DNA of 64,000 bases from JAIXWP01 sp041391745 (GTDB lineage Bacteria > Bacteroidota > Bacteroidia > Flavobacteriales_D > Sanyastnellaceae). The stretch covers positions 5,766 to 69,765 of the forward strand of contig JAWKNK010000017.1 of NCBI GenBank assembly GCA_041391745.1, in the 5' to 3' direction. Each line of letters begins with the position of its first letter. Positions within the stretch are counted from its first letter, which is position 1. This document shows, piece after piece, positions 8,348 to 17,408 of the stretch. The notes under the pieces were generated by a model. That model was given only the letters and a program-made list of their open reading frames with translations. It was not told the origin of the DNA and did no database searches. The translations under genes and the position numbers were made by a program.

Positions 8348-8407
8348 GCTATTTAATAAGCCTCGGTTAAGTTCTTTCAAAAATTTCCTTTATTCAATTC
8401 TTATAAG

Positions 8408-8415
8408 TATGTTTG
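8408..8415 (+). promoter_or_regulatory. -7 box TATGTTTG before the lamin-tail protein
   Basis: TATGTTTG matches TAnnTTTG and lies 9 nt before the ATG at 8425. It supports that start rather than the in-frame TTG at 8413, which lies inside the box. Confidence 0.45.
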
Positions 8416-8424
8416 AAGATTGCT

Positions 8425-11400
8425 ATGAATCTTAACAAAACCTTAGTTTCACTACTCATCCTGAGTTTTCCGATGTGGGCTTTTGCTCAATTTTCGGACT
8501 ACTTTGAAGATGGAAACTTTACATCGAACCCTGCGTGGACAGGCAACGATGCTAATTTCATTGTAAATTCTTCAAACCAACTTCAGCTCAATGCGAGTGC
8601 GGCTGGTCAATCGGCGCTTTACACAAGTTATTCCAGCTCCTCTCTCGACAATAAAGAATGGAACATCTATGTGCGACAATTATTCGCTGGTAGCGACAAT
8701 AATCAAGGCCGAATTTACTTCGCGGCATCTGGTGCACCCCTCGCCTACTCCGGCAGCGGCAGTGCGGGCATCGAAGGGTACTTTCTTAAACTAGGAGAAG
8801 GCGGCTCAGCCGACGCGGTCCGCATTTATAGAGATAACGGAATAGATAATCCTGTAGAAATTGCATCTTGTACAGCCGGTGCAATTAGCGCCTCCTTCAC
8901 CATTCGTATCAAAATCACAAGAACAAGCACTGCAGATTGGACCGTTTCAATCGACTATTCCGGCGGAAATGCCTTCGTGCAAGAAACAACATTCAACGAT
9001 AACACTTTCAACACCTCATCCCACTTCGGGGTAATTTGCACTTACACTGCAAGCAACATCAATAAGTTTTACTATGATGACTTATACTTCGGAGATATTA
9101 TCGTTGACACTACGCCTCCACAAGTTGTGAGTGTAACGCCAACATCTGTCACCAACATTGATGTGCTTTTCAACGAACCTGTTGCTTCATCAGCTACTAT
9201 CAATTCAAACTACAGCATCACCGGAGGAGCTAACCCTTCATCGGTCACTGTTGATGGAGCGAATGCTCTGCTATATCACCTGACATTTGCAACTGCATTC
9301 CCGTCGAATACAGATTTAGAAATTACTATTTCAAATATTTCCGACACGCAAGGAAACGACATGCCAGCGGCAACACTTCCATTCAATTTCTTTATTCCTG
9401 CAACACCAAATTTTCGTTCCGTTGTTTTCAATGAAATCTTGGCGGATCCTTCTCCAACTGTAGGATTACCTGAAGTAGAATTTGTTGAGTTACACAATCC
9501 AACCAACGAAGCTTATAATCTCACAGATTGGTTGTTTGTGAATACTACAACCATAAAAACTTTACCATCATATACACTCGCACCAGGCGGATACGTAGTA
9601 GTTTGTGATGCCAACAATGTTGGACTTTTTGAAAGTGCAATCGGCATTGCTTCATTCACTGCACTATCAAACGCAGGCGACAGTCTTACGCTTTTAGACA
9701 ATACGGGAGCGCTCATCGACTACGTTGCTTATCAAGATGCTTGGTTTGCAACGACAGAAAAAAAAGATGGAGGTTGGACACTGGAATTGATCAATCCGCT
9801 TTTCCCATGTCAATCAGCAGCCAACTGGCAAGAATCACAAAACCCAATTGGTGGAACGCCAAATGCCATCAACTCTGTTTACAACGACACTCCAGACGTA
9901 ACAGCACCCATCATTGTTTCAGCATTTCCATCAGGAGAAACTACTATTGCTGTATCCTTCAACGAAACGATGAATGGCGAACCAGTAAACGTTGCTGACA
10001 TCGCCATTTCACCATCAGTTACCATCGCATCAATTCAATGGAACTCTACGAACACAGGAATCACCATCTACTTAAGTGAATCACTTGAAGTTGGACAAAC
10101 ATTTGAATTACTGCTTTTCAATTTCGCAGATTGTAGCGGAAATGAATTGCTCGAAAATCAATTTGCTTTCACCATCGGATTCCAACCTGAAGCTGGCGAT
10201 TTAATTATCACTGAAATCATGGCTGCGCCTAGCTCCACCATTGGAGATTATCGTGCAGAGTATCTTGAGATTTACAACAAAACCGATAAATTGTTGGACA
10301 TCTCTGAGCTTACAATTAATAGTGGTTCTTTTCCTTCTCAAGTCATTATTGAACCATTTAGCTATCTCACCATTGCGAATCAAACCAATGCCGATCAACT
10401 TCAAAACATCTCACCCATAGCCTTCATGACGAGCTTTCCTGGACTTACAAATTCAGGAACTACTTTGACACTTGCACACCCTGCGGCAGGTACTTTAGAT
10501 GTGGTGACCTATTCCGATACTTGGTACCGCGATGCTGTGAAAGACAATGGTGGCTGGTCATTGGAATTAATTAATATAGAAGACCCGTGCAGTTTTGCGG
10601 ACAATTGGATTGCGAGCAATAACCCTTCTGGAGGAACACCAAGTGCGCAAAATAGCGTGTACGATGACACCCCAGACACACAGGCCCCCGTTCTCATTCG
10701 CGTGCTCTCAGGACCGCTAAACTTTGTTACACTTGAATTCGACGAACCTCTTGGAACTGATGTCATTTCGAACTTTGGTTGGACATTAAATGGAAATTCC
10801 AACACGCCACTAAGCGTTTCTTTCCTTAATGGTTCGGCAAGCACATTACTGGTTACTACCAACCAATTGCAAGCGGGACAAGTGTACAATTTCGTACTGC
10901 AAAATATTTCAGATTGTTGGGGAAATACCTCCAATTCTATTACAGGATTTTATGCTGGAGCGGAAGAAGCTCAACCTGGTGATCTAGTGATCAATGAAGT
11001 GCTTTCAAATCCAAAAGATGGAGGAACTGACTTTGTAGAAATTTACAACAACTCTCCTCGAATCATTTCTCTTTCCAATTGGACTATCGGAAACGAAAGT
11101 GGTGGTGTGCCTGGCAACCCAGTGCTCATCATTGAAGGAGGCTTACTATTGATGCCAAATGAATATATCGTCCTAACGGTAAATGGAAGTGAGTTACCTT
11201 CTTTCTACCCGTTTACAAAAACAGAGAAAATTTGGAGAATGACATCCATGCCATCATACAATAACGATGACGGCGTGGTAATTTTATACAATCCAAGTGG
11301 TGAGGTGGAGGACCGATTTGCATACACTGTTGATTTACATTTCCCAATACTAGAATCTACAGATGGAGTTTCATTGGAAAGAATCGACCCAAGCAGACCA

Positions 11401-11817
11401 ACTGACGATGCTTCTAATTGGAATTCCGCAGCAGAGAATCAAGGATTCGCAACTCCCGGCTATCAGAACTCACAAGCAATGGCAGCTATTCTGGGCGATC
11501 AAGACATCATCATCGAACCTGAAATTTTCTCGCCAGACAATGATGGGTATCAAGATGTGTTGTCTATCAAATATCAAAATGCAACTCCAGGATTGGTGGC
11601 TAATATTTACATTTTTGATAGCGCTGGAAGACAAGTCCGACATCTTACAAAGAATGAATACTTGGGAGTAAATGGTATTATCAGCTGGAACGGAACAACA
11701 GAAGATAATCTGCTTGCTCCAGTAGGAATTTACATTATCTACTTCGAGGTTTTTGGCGCGAATGGCGAAGTTTCAAAAATTAAAAAAACCTGCGTTCTCG
11801 CGCACCCGCTTGACTAA
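8425..11817 (+). CDS. secreted lamin-tail/Ig repeat protein with T9SS-type C-terminus
   Basis: This 1130-residue exported protein has a signal peptide (NKTLVSLLILSFPMWAFAQ) and an N-terminal lectin-like region (about 22-225). Three tandem units of ~260 residues follow. Each has an Ig-like strand set (DTTPPQVVSVTP, DVTAPIIVSAFP, DTQAPVLIRVL; starts near 228, 490, 750) and a lamin-tail domain (VVFNEILADPSP near 328, LIITEIMAAPSS near 590, LVINEVLSNPKD near 851). The first two units end with nearly the same linker (GGWxLELIN...GGTPxAxNSVYxDTPD). The C-terminus from ~1030 is a FlgD/CHU_C-like domain (FSPDNDGYQDVLSI...GxISWNGTTEDNLLAPVGIYIIYF), the usual sorting region of type IX-secreted proteins. 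The function is unknown; a surface or adhesive role is inferred. The stop overlaps the next ATG (TAATG). Confidence 0.85.
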   Translation: MNLNKTLVSLLILSFPMWAFAQFSDYFEDGNFTSNPAWTGNDANFIVNSSNQLQLNASAAGQSALYTSYSSSSLDNKEWNIYVRQLFAGSDNNQGRIYFAASGAPLAYSGSGSAGIEGYFLKLGEGGSADAVRIYRDNGIDNPVEIASCTAGAISASFTIRIKITRTSTADWTVSIDYSGGNAFVQETTFNDNTFNTSSHFGVICTYTASNINKFYYDDLYFGDIIVDTTPPQVVSVTPTSVTNIDVLFNEPVASSATINSNYSITGGANPSSVTVDGANALLYHLTFATAFPSNTDLEITISNISDTQGNDMPAATLPFNFFIPATPNFRSVVFNEILADPSPTVGLPEVEFVELHNPTNEAYNLTDWLFVNTTTIKTLPSYTLAPGGYVVVCDANNVGLFESAIGIASFTALSNAGDSLTLLDNTGALIDYVAYQDAWFATTEKKDGGWTLELINPLFPCQSAANWQESQNPIGGTPNAINSVYNDTPDVTAPIIVSAFPSGETTIAVSFNETMNGEPVNVADIAISPSVTIASIQWNSTNTGITIYLSESLEVGQTFELLLFNFADCSGNELLENQFAFTIGFQPEAGDLIITEIMAAPSSTIGDYRAEYLEIYNKTDKLLDISELTINSGSFPSQVIIEPFSYLTIANQTNADQLQNISPIAFMTSFPGLTNSGTTLTLAHPAAGTLDVVTYSDTWYRDAVKDNGGWSLELINIEDPCSFADNWIASNNPSGGTPSAQNSVYDDTPDTQAPVLIRVLSGPLNFVTLEFDEPLGTDVISNFGWTLNGNSNTPLSVSFLNGSASTLLVTTNQLQAGQVYNFVLQNISDCWGNTSNSITGFYAGAEEAQPGDLVINEVLSNPKDGGTDFVEIYNNSPRIISLSNWTIGNESGGVPGNPVLIIEGGLLLMPNEYIVLTVNGSELPSFYPFTKTEKIWRMTSMPSYNNDDGVVILYNPSGEVEDRFAYTVDLHFPILESTDGVSLERIDPSRPTDDASNWNSAAENQGFATPGYQNSQAMAAILGDQDIIIEPEIFSPDNDGYQDVLSIKYQNATPGLVANIYIFDSAGRQVRHLTKNEYLGVNGIISWNGTTEDNLLAPVGIYIIYFEVFGANGEVSKIKKTCVLAHPLD

Positions 11818-12445
11818 TGTACATTGTAAAAACACCAGAATTAATAAAACCCATTGTTTCCAATTTGCTTTGGTGTGTACATACTTTTGAAAAAGAAATT
11901 TTCCTGACATTCGATGACGGACCGACTCCAGAAATAACCGAACAAGTGCTCGGTTTATTGACTGAACATAATGCCAAAGCGACTTTCTTTTGTCTCGGAA
12001 AAAACGTAGAAGCCAACCCTTCAATTTTCGAAAAATTAATAGAACAAGGTCATACGATAGGAAATCACACTTACGATCATCCTAATGGTAGAAAGACCAA
12101 TCACTACAAATATTTAAAAAGTGTTGTAAAGGCAGAGAAAGTGTTTAACACAGCTTACTTCCGCCCTCCCTACGGCCAGATTACACGAGCTCAAGTAGCA
12201 GCTTTAAAAAATAAATACCAGATTGTGATGTGGGACATCATCACAGGAGATTTTGACCCGAAAATTTCAGAGGAAAAAGTGGTTAAAAATGTACTCGACA
12301 ATGTTCGAAGAGGAAGTGTCATTGTTTTTCATGACAGTGTAAAAGCTGCCCCCGAATGCTTCCCGCACTAAAAATTGTATTGAAAGAATTAGAAAATAGA
12401 GGTTACAAATTTAGCGCTTTGCCTCCTCAACCAAATTTAGATTAA
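11817..12445 (+). CDS. polysaccharide deacetylase family protein (single frameshift)
   Basis: This NodB-fold (CE4) hydrolase of acetyl groups on cell-wall or exopolysaccharide sugars shows motif 1 as FLTFDDGPTPE, motif 2 as HTIGNHTYDH (metal histidines), motif 3 as FRPPYGQ, motif 4 as MWDIITGDFD, and motif 5 as SVIVFHDSVKA. The frame stops at 12371. The normal tail (MLPALKIVLKELENRGYKFSALPPQPNLD) follows one frame over and ends at 12443-12445, three bases before rsmA. A single-base loss in or next to the C5 run at 12348-12354 explains the break. No signal peptide is evident. The ATG overlaps the preceding stop, so translational coupling is likely. Confidence 0.85.
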
Positions 12446-12447
12446 TT

Positions 12448-13218
12448 ATGTACGTTCGTCCCAAAAAGCATCTAGGACAACACTTCTTGAAGAATCCTGA
12501 AATCTGTCAGCGCATCGCGGCGGAACTCACTGGATATGGCGATTACAACCAAATCATCGAAATCGGTCCTGGCACAGGAGCACTCACGTCTTATTTACTC
12601 AAGCTTGAAAAATATAAAGTTCAAGTGGCAGAAATTGATGAGGAATCCATTACCTATTTGAATGCATTCTATCCCGAATTGAGAGGAAATATTATTGATA
12701 AAGATTTTTTGAAATTACCTCTGGATGAAATGTATAAAGAACAAATAGCAGTGGTAGGCAATTTCCCTTATAACATTTCATCACAAATACTCTTTAAAGT
12801 TTTAGATCATAAAGAACTTGTACCAGAAGTAGTCGGGATGTTCCAAAAAGAAGTAGCAGAGCGCGTTGCAAGCGGCCCAGGAAATAAGGACTACGGAATA
12901 ATTTCAGTGCTTATACAAGCTTACTACGATGCGGAGTATTTGTTTACAGTCGACAAAGAAGAATTTAACCCACCGCCGAAAGTTCAAAGCGGTGTGATTC
13001 GTCTCAAAAGAAAACCCGAACAACCATTCGGTTGTGACGAAAAGAAGTTTAAAACACTTGTAAAAACAGCGTTCAATCAACGTCGAAAGATGCTTCGTGG
13101 ATCTATAAAATCGCTCTTGCCACAAGGAATAGATATAACACATGAAGTTTTCAGCAAACGACCAGAACAACTAAGCGTTCAAGACTTCAAGGATTTAACC
13201 AATATGATTTTCAAATGA
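12448..13218 (+). CDS. rsmA: 16S rRNA (adenine(1518)-N(6)/adenine(1519)-N(6))-dimethyltransferase
   Basis: RsmA (KsgA) dimethylates two adjacent adenines in helix 45 of 16S rRNA during 30S maturation. The 256-residue sequence shows the family start KKHLGQHFLKNPEI, the SAM motif IIEIGPGTGALTSYLL, the acidic beta2 end VAEIDEESITYL, the catalytic motif as NFPYNISSQILFK (NLPYxxS type), and the C-terminal FNQRRKMLRGSIK. It overlaps the NUDIX gene downstream by 4 nt (ATGA). Confidence 0.96.
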   Translation: MYVRPKKHLGQHFLKNPEICQRIAAELTGYGDYNQIIEIGPGTGALTSYLLKLEKYKVQVAEIDEESITYLNAFYPELRGNIIDKDFLKLPLDEMYKEQIAVVGNFPYNISSQILFKVLDHKELVPEVVGMFQKEVAERVASGPGNKDYGIISVLIQAYYDAEYLFTVDKEEFNPPPKVQSGVIRLKRKPEQPFGCDEKKFKTLVKTAFNQRRKMLRGSIKSLLPQGIDITHEVFSKRPEQLSVQDFKDLTNMIFK

Positions 13219-13664
13219 GTATCCAACGATTCAATGTCCGCGCATACTTCATAATATACAATGACCTAGAAGAGGTTTTGGTTTCTGATGAACTCATAGC
13301 TGGTAAAAAATATACTAAGTTCCCCGGAGGAGGTGTAGAGTTTGGTGAAGGTATCGAAGATGCAATTCGTAGAGAAGCATTAGAAGAACTTGGACAAGAA
13401 GTTGAAATCATTCAACACATCTACACCACAGGATTCTTCGTGCAAAGCAAATTCAACCCGTCTGATCAAGTCATATCTGTTTACTATTTGGTTCAGCTTC
13501 TGGAGCCCCCGAAATTCAAAATAGCAACAAAAAAATTCGATTTTGATACAGACAACCATCAAACGGAGTCGTTTCGATGGGCGCCACTGCACAGCATGCA
13601 CCAAAACGAACTTTCATTTCCAGCAGACAGACACTTGCTCGCATTGATTCAAGAATCAGAATAG
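13215..13664 (+). CDS. NUDIX hydrolase
   Basis: This 149-residue cytoplasmic pyrophosphohydrolase has the Nudix box with G, E, REAxEELG spaced as in the family (GGGVEFGEGIEDAIRREA then LEELGQEV, around residues 38-60). The substrate is not predictable; nucleoside diphosphate derivatives are typical. Its ATG overlaps the rsmA stop (ATGA), so it is probably translated by coupling with rsmA. Confidence 0.9.
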   Translation: MSIQRFNVRAYFIIYNDLEEVLVSDELIAGKKYTKFPGGGVEFGEGIEDAIRREALEELGQEVEIIQHIYTTGFFVQSKFNPSDQVISVYYLVQLLEPPKFKIATKKFDFDTDNHQTESFRWAPLHSMHQNELSFPADRHLLALIQESE

Positions 13665-13686
13665 GCAATAACGTTGCATATTTTAC

Positions 13687-13694
13687 GATATTTG
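13687..13694 (+). promoter_or_regulatory. -7-like box GATATTTG 4 nt before dnaG ATG
   Basis: GATATTTG differs from TAnnTTTG only in the first base and is followed by CACT and the ATG at 13699. The spacing is the same 4 nt seen at the methyltransferase, sufE, uvrC and fbp starts. Confidence 0.35.
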
Positions 13695-13698
13695 CACT

Positions 13699-15648
13699 AT
13701 GATTTCTCGTGCTACGATAGACCGAATTTACCAAACAGCCATCATCGAAGAGGTGATAGGCGACTTTGTGAATTTGAAAAAATCGGGCTCTTCTTGGAAA
13801 GGACTATCGCCTTTCGCCAACGAGAAAACTCCTTCATTTTTCGTAGTTCCAGCCAAAGGCATCTATAAAGACTTCTCCTCTGGAAAAGGTGGAAATGTAG
13901 TAGACTTCTTGATGGAGCACGAAAAGCTTTCGTATCCTGAAGCACTTCGCTGGCTTGGCGCGAAGTACAATATTGAAATCGAAGAAGACAAACCTTCTGA
14001 AGAACAACTTCAAGAAAGAAGTGAAAGAGAAAACTTATCGGTTGCCACAGAATTTGCTGGAAAATGGTTTCAAGAACAATTGCATGAAACCGAAGAAGGT
14101 CAGGCAATAGGCCTAAGTTATTTTCAGGAGAGAGGATTTCGCCCTGACATCATTCGCAAATTCAATCTCGGCTATTCCCCAGACAAGTGGGATGCCCTTG
14201 TAAAAGCTGCCACAGAAGCAGGACACAACTTGGAGTACTTTGTAAAAACAGGTCTCCTTCGTGAAAGAGAAGGCGGAGGCATGTTCGACTTCTTCAAAGG
14301 CCGTGTCATGTTTCCTATCCACAACATCAGTGGAAAAATGATTGCCTTCGGCGGGCGAACATTGAAAAGTGACAAGTCAGTTGCCAAATATTTCAACAGT
14401 CCTGAAAGCGAATTGTACCTGAAAAGCAATGTGCTTTTCGGATTGCATTTGGCAAAAAATCAAATAGTAAAAGATGATGTCTGCTACCTGGTAGAAGGTT
14501 ATACCGATGTGATTTCTATGCACCAAGCGGGCATTGAAAATGTAGTAGCATCAAGCGGAACCAGCCTCACCGAAGGTCAGATCCGTTTGATAAAACGATA
14601 CACGCCAAACATTACCATTCTCTATGATGGCGACAGCGCAGGAATAAAAGCGTCATTCCGAGGAATCGATATGATCCTCAAAGAAGGAATGAATGTGAAG
14701 GTGGTGCTATTTCCTGATGGCGACGATCCAGATAGCTACGCAAAGAAAAATAGCAGCGATGAAATCAAAAATTTCATTGCAGAAAATGCAAAGGATTTCA
14801 TCAAGTTCAAGACCACCCTCCTACTTGAGGATGTTGGAAGCGATCCTGTAAAACGCGCTGGGCTTATTCGCAGCATCGTAGAGAGCATTGCCCTGATACC
14901 AGACGCAATCACGCGCACTGTTTATGTTCAAGAGTGTAGCCACTTGCTCAAAATTCAAGAGCCAGTCCTACTTTCAGAACTCAACAAGACGTTAGTTAAG
15001 ACAAGTAAAAAAGACGACAGTCTTCCGCCACCGATTCTGGATGATGTTGAGCACAGCGGCGTCCCTAATGAAGAGGAAACTGCAGATACTTATTCGCTAG
15101 AACACCAAGAGAAAGATTTCGTTCGTATTCTGTTGTCTTATGGTGAACGCCCGATTGAAGTCACCATCATGAATGAAATCAACGAACCAGAAACGGTTCC
15201 TATTTCGGTAGCAGAATATTTGATCGGAAATCTTCAGCAAGATGGAATGACTTTGGAAACAGAAGTGTATCGAAAAATTCTTGTAGAATACATTGAATTC
15301 ATCGTTCAAGATAGTTTTCCAGATATTAAAAACTTCGCACTGCATCAGGACAAAGACGTTTCAGGCACCACAAGTCAATTGCTCACTTCGCCTCATGCGT
15401 TGAGCGACAATTGGAAACTACGTCACAACATTGATCCTGAAACGGAAGAGCACAAGCTTCATAAAATGGCGAAAGACTGTATCTATAGTCTCAAGCTGCG
15501 CAAAGTAATGACCATGATAAAAGAAGTGGATGAAGCACTCGACAAAGCGCAAACTGAGGAAGAAATTGATGCTCTAATCAATGAAAAAAGAAACCTCACC
15601 AAAGCGAAAGTGCAACTAGCTGGATATTACGGTAGCACTATAATTTAG
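13699..15648 (+). CDS. dnaG: DNA primase
   Basis: DnaG synthesises RNA primers for the replisome. The 649-residue protein has an N-terminal primase-type domain (residues 1-100) with the expected WKGLSPFANEKTPSFFV and YKDFSSGKGGNVVDFLM segments. The usual zinc-ligand Cys/His (CPFHxEKTPSF in other bacteria) are Ser and Ala here. The catalytic core follows, with GGRTL and the Toprim motifs YLVEGYTDVISMHQAG (Glu) and ILYDGDSAGIKASFRG (DxD), and then a C-terminal helicase-interaction region. The start is fixed by the 4-nt spaced -7-like box. It is convergent with, and overlaps by 4 nt, the antiporter gene. Confidence 0.96.
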   Translation: MISRATIDRIYQTAIIEEVIGDFVNLKKSGSSWKGLSPFANEKTPSFFVVPAKGIYKDFSSGKGGNVVDFLMEHEKLSYPEALRWLGAKYNIEIEEDKPSEEQLQERSERENLSVATEFAGKWFQEQLHETEEGQAIGLSYFQERGFRPDIIRKFNLGYSPDKWDALVKAATEAGHNLEYFVKTGLLREREGGGMFDFFKGRVMFPIHNISGKMIAFGGRTLKSDKSVAKYFNSPESELYLKSNVLFGLHLAKNQIVKDDVCYLVEGYTDVISMHQAGIENVVASSGTSLTEGQIRLIKRYTPNITILYDGDSAGIKASFRGIDMILKEGMNVKVVLFPDGDDPDSYAKKNSSDEIKNFIAENAKDFIKFKTTLLLEDVGSDPVKRAGLIRSIVESIALIPDAITRTVYVQECSHLLKIQEPVLLSELNKTLVKTSKKDDSLPPPILDDVEHSGVPNEEETADTYSLEHQEKDFVRILLSYGERPIEVTIMNEINEPETVPISVAEYLIGNLQQDGMTLETEVYRKILVEYIEFIVQDSFPDIKNFALHQDKDVSGTTSQLLTSPHALSDNWKLRHNIDPETEEHKLHKMAKDCIYSLKLRKVMTMIKEVDEALDKAQTEEEIDALINEKRNLTKAKVQLAGYYGSTII

Positions 15649-16838
15649 TACTCTTCCACCTTTATTACTTCTTCCGATTTTTTACCTCCGAAAATGGTTC
15701 CTACCATCATAATGAGTGCTGACAGAACTATTACCTGCACAATCAAAGAGCGGTTTACTTCTGGCACATTCAAGTGAACAGGAATAGACAAGAAAAGCAA
15801 TATGGTAATCAAACCACGAGGAGCAATAAACACCAATGGGAAAACCGGTGCGTGAGAAATTTTAAGCTGTAAAGCCCGGATAATAAAGATGGCAAGAATT
15901 ACCGCCAATGAAATAGGTAAAGTCTCCAAATTCACTATTTCATTAAACTCCATCACAAATCCGAAAACAATAAAGAAAAGCACTCGAATTAAAAACGCCG
16001 CTTCACCTGTAATCTCTCTAAATCGGTGTGCTTCTTTATTTAAAATATCTGGACGCAATTTTTCGATGAATTTGAATCGCTTCAACAAATCCAAATTCCC
16101 CAAAAACAAGCCTAAAACCAGGATGAAAATCAAAGAAGGCAAATGATAAATCTTCGCGATCTCGTAAATTAAAATGATTAAGAAAATAATTGGTCCAAAC
16201 TTAATATGGTGCTTGATTCGACTCAACATGAAAGAAAGCAGTGCTGAAGCCAAAAAGCTGATAACAATGATCGTCAACAACTGACCTCCGAATGTTAAGA
16301 ATGTAGAAAGCCCAAAAGTCTCGTTCAACACAAGGAAGTTGAACACAATTACACCGATAATATCTGATAAACTACTCTCATAGGTAACAAATGCCTTGAA
16401 GGATTGTGGCATAGACGAAACCGTGGGAATCGCAATGGCACTGCTTATAATAGCAAAAGGAACGCTATTCAATAAACTCACACGCACATCGTAGCCCAGA
16501 TAATAGTGTAGGCCTGCACCTAAAAGCAAAGTCATTACAAATACAGGAATTGTCGCCACAAAAAATGCCTTCCGAATCATGGGAAGCTTTTCTTTACTCA
16601 ATTCTAGGTCCAAAGCACCCTCCAACACAATGAGAATCAGTCCAAATGTCCCTAAAACAGGCAAAACACCACTCAAATCTGGAATCTCAACGCCAAACCA
16701 AATCGCACCCTGACGCAATAAAATACCCAGTATCAGCAACAATATCACAGTTGGAATTCTGGTCTTGGGCGCGGTAACGTCGAAGAGGTAGCCTATTAAC
16801 ACAAGTATACTGATAGCCAGAATAATAGCAGCAGTCAT
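15645..16838 (-). CDS. CPA-family cation:proton antiporter
   Basis: This 397-residue integral membrane protein has about 12 hydrophobic segments across its length, beginning AAIILAISILVLIGYLFD. The features ILIVLEGALDLEL, PFAIISSAIAIPTVS and the ion-path segment YESSLSDIIGVIVFNFLVL fit CPA1/NhaP-type Na+/H+ or K+/H+ antiporters. The pair is Ser-Asp rather than Asn-Asp, which is a difference from the electrogenic CPA2 type. It lacks the C-terminal TrkA domain of Kef proteins. Ion specificity cannot be judged. The last 4 nt overlap the end of dnaG. Confidence 0.82.
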   Translation of the reverse strand: MTAAIILAISILVLIGYLFDVTAPKTRIPTVILLLILGILLRQGAIWFGVEIPDLSGVLPVLGTFGLILIVLEGALDLELSKEKLPMIRKAFFVATIPVFVMTLLLGAGLHYYLGYDVRVSLLNSVPFAIISSAIAIPTVSSMPQSFKAFVTYESSLSDIIGVIVFNFLVLNETFGLSTFLTFGGQLLTIIVISFLASALLSFMLSRIKHHIKFGPIIFLIILIYEIAKIYHLPSLIFILVLGLFLGNLDLLKRFKFIEKLRPDILNKEAHRFREITGEAAFLIRVLFFIVFGFVMEFNEIVNLETLPISLAVILAIFIIRALQLKISHAPVFPLVFIAPRGLITILLFLSIPVHLNVPEVNRSLIVQVIVLSALIMMVGTIFGGKKSEEVIKVEEY

Positions 16839-16945
16839 ATAGAGGGTAGCGTTTTAAATATTATCTTTTTGCAACTACAAAAAACGGCAATAATTGTCTC
16901 ACCAACATCGGTATCCCAATTATTTCACTTTAATTACCTTAATTC

Positions 16946-16978
16946 TTTGGTGTAAATACCTCATTCGTGGTATTTTTG
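16946..16978 (+). promoter_or_regulatory. suf operon promoter (TTTG...TATTTTTG)
   Basis: TTTG at 16946-16949 and TATTTTTG at 16971-16978, separated by 21 nt, fit the Bacteroidota -33/-7 promoter. It lies 91 nt before the iscA/sufA start and is the only promoter-like site I found ahead of the suf genes before the one at 22187. Confidence 0.55.
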
Positions 16979-17069
16979 CACTCTAAAACCAATTTAGAAA
17001 TCTTCTAAATAATTGCTCAAATATAGAACAATTAAGGGATTCGGATGGTTTTTCATAAAAAAAGAGAAG

Positions 17070-17396
17070 ATGATAAAAGTGAATGATAGCGCCAAGGCAC
17101 AAGTAGCCAAATTGCTAGCTGACGAAAGCCATCCAGAAGGCTCATTTGTCAGAGTCGGTGTTGAAGGCGGCGGATGTTCTGGATTGATGTATCAACTCAA
17201 ATTTGATCACGAAATCAAAGACGGCGATCAAGTGTTTGAAGACAACGGTGTCAAAGTAGTTGTCGACAAAAAATCATTCTTGTATTTGGTGGGCACTGAA
17301 CTCGAATACACAGGAGGACTCAACGGTAAAGGATTTGAATTTAGAAACCCAAACGCATCACGCACTTGCGGTTGCGGTGAAAGTTTCTCAATCTAA
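17070..17396 (+). CDS. sufA: HesB/IscA-type iron-sulfur assembly protein
   Basis: This 108-residue A-type carrier accepts or delivers Fe-S clusters within the SUF system. The three conserved cysteines are present: GGGCSGLMY and the C-terminal TCGCGESFSI. The start is the ATG at 17070 (IKVNDSAKAQVAKLL), which matches the family N-terminus. The longer frame to 17013 adds an unrelated basic stretch. It is first in the suf operon and 12 nt before sufB. The label could equally be iscA. Confidence 0.9.
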   Translation: MIKVNDSAKAQVAKLLADESHPEGSFVRVGVEGGGCSGLMYQLKFDHEIKDGDQVFEDNGVKVVVDKKSFLYLVGTELEYTGGLNGKGFEFRNPNASRTCGCGESFSI

Positions 17397-17408
17397 AATA
17401 AAATAAGC

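Noticed and set aside
11868..11884. Third copy of the GTGTACA operator (GTGTACATAC in the deacetylase gene)
   Set aside because: Only a half-site, inside coding sequence, without the second arm or the CTTAG extension.
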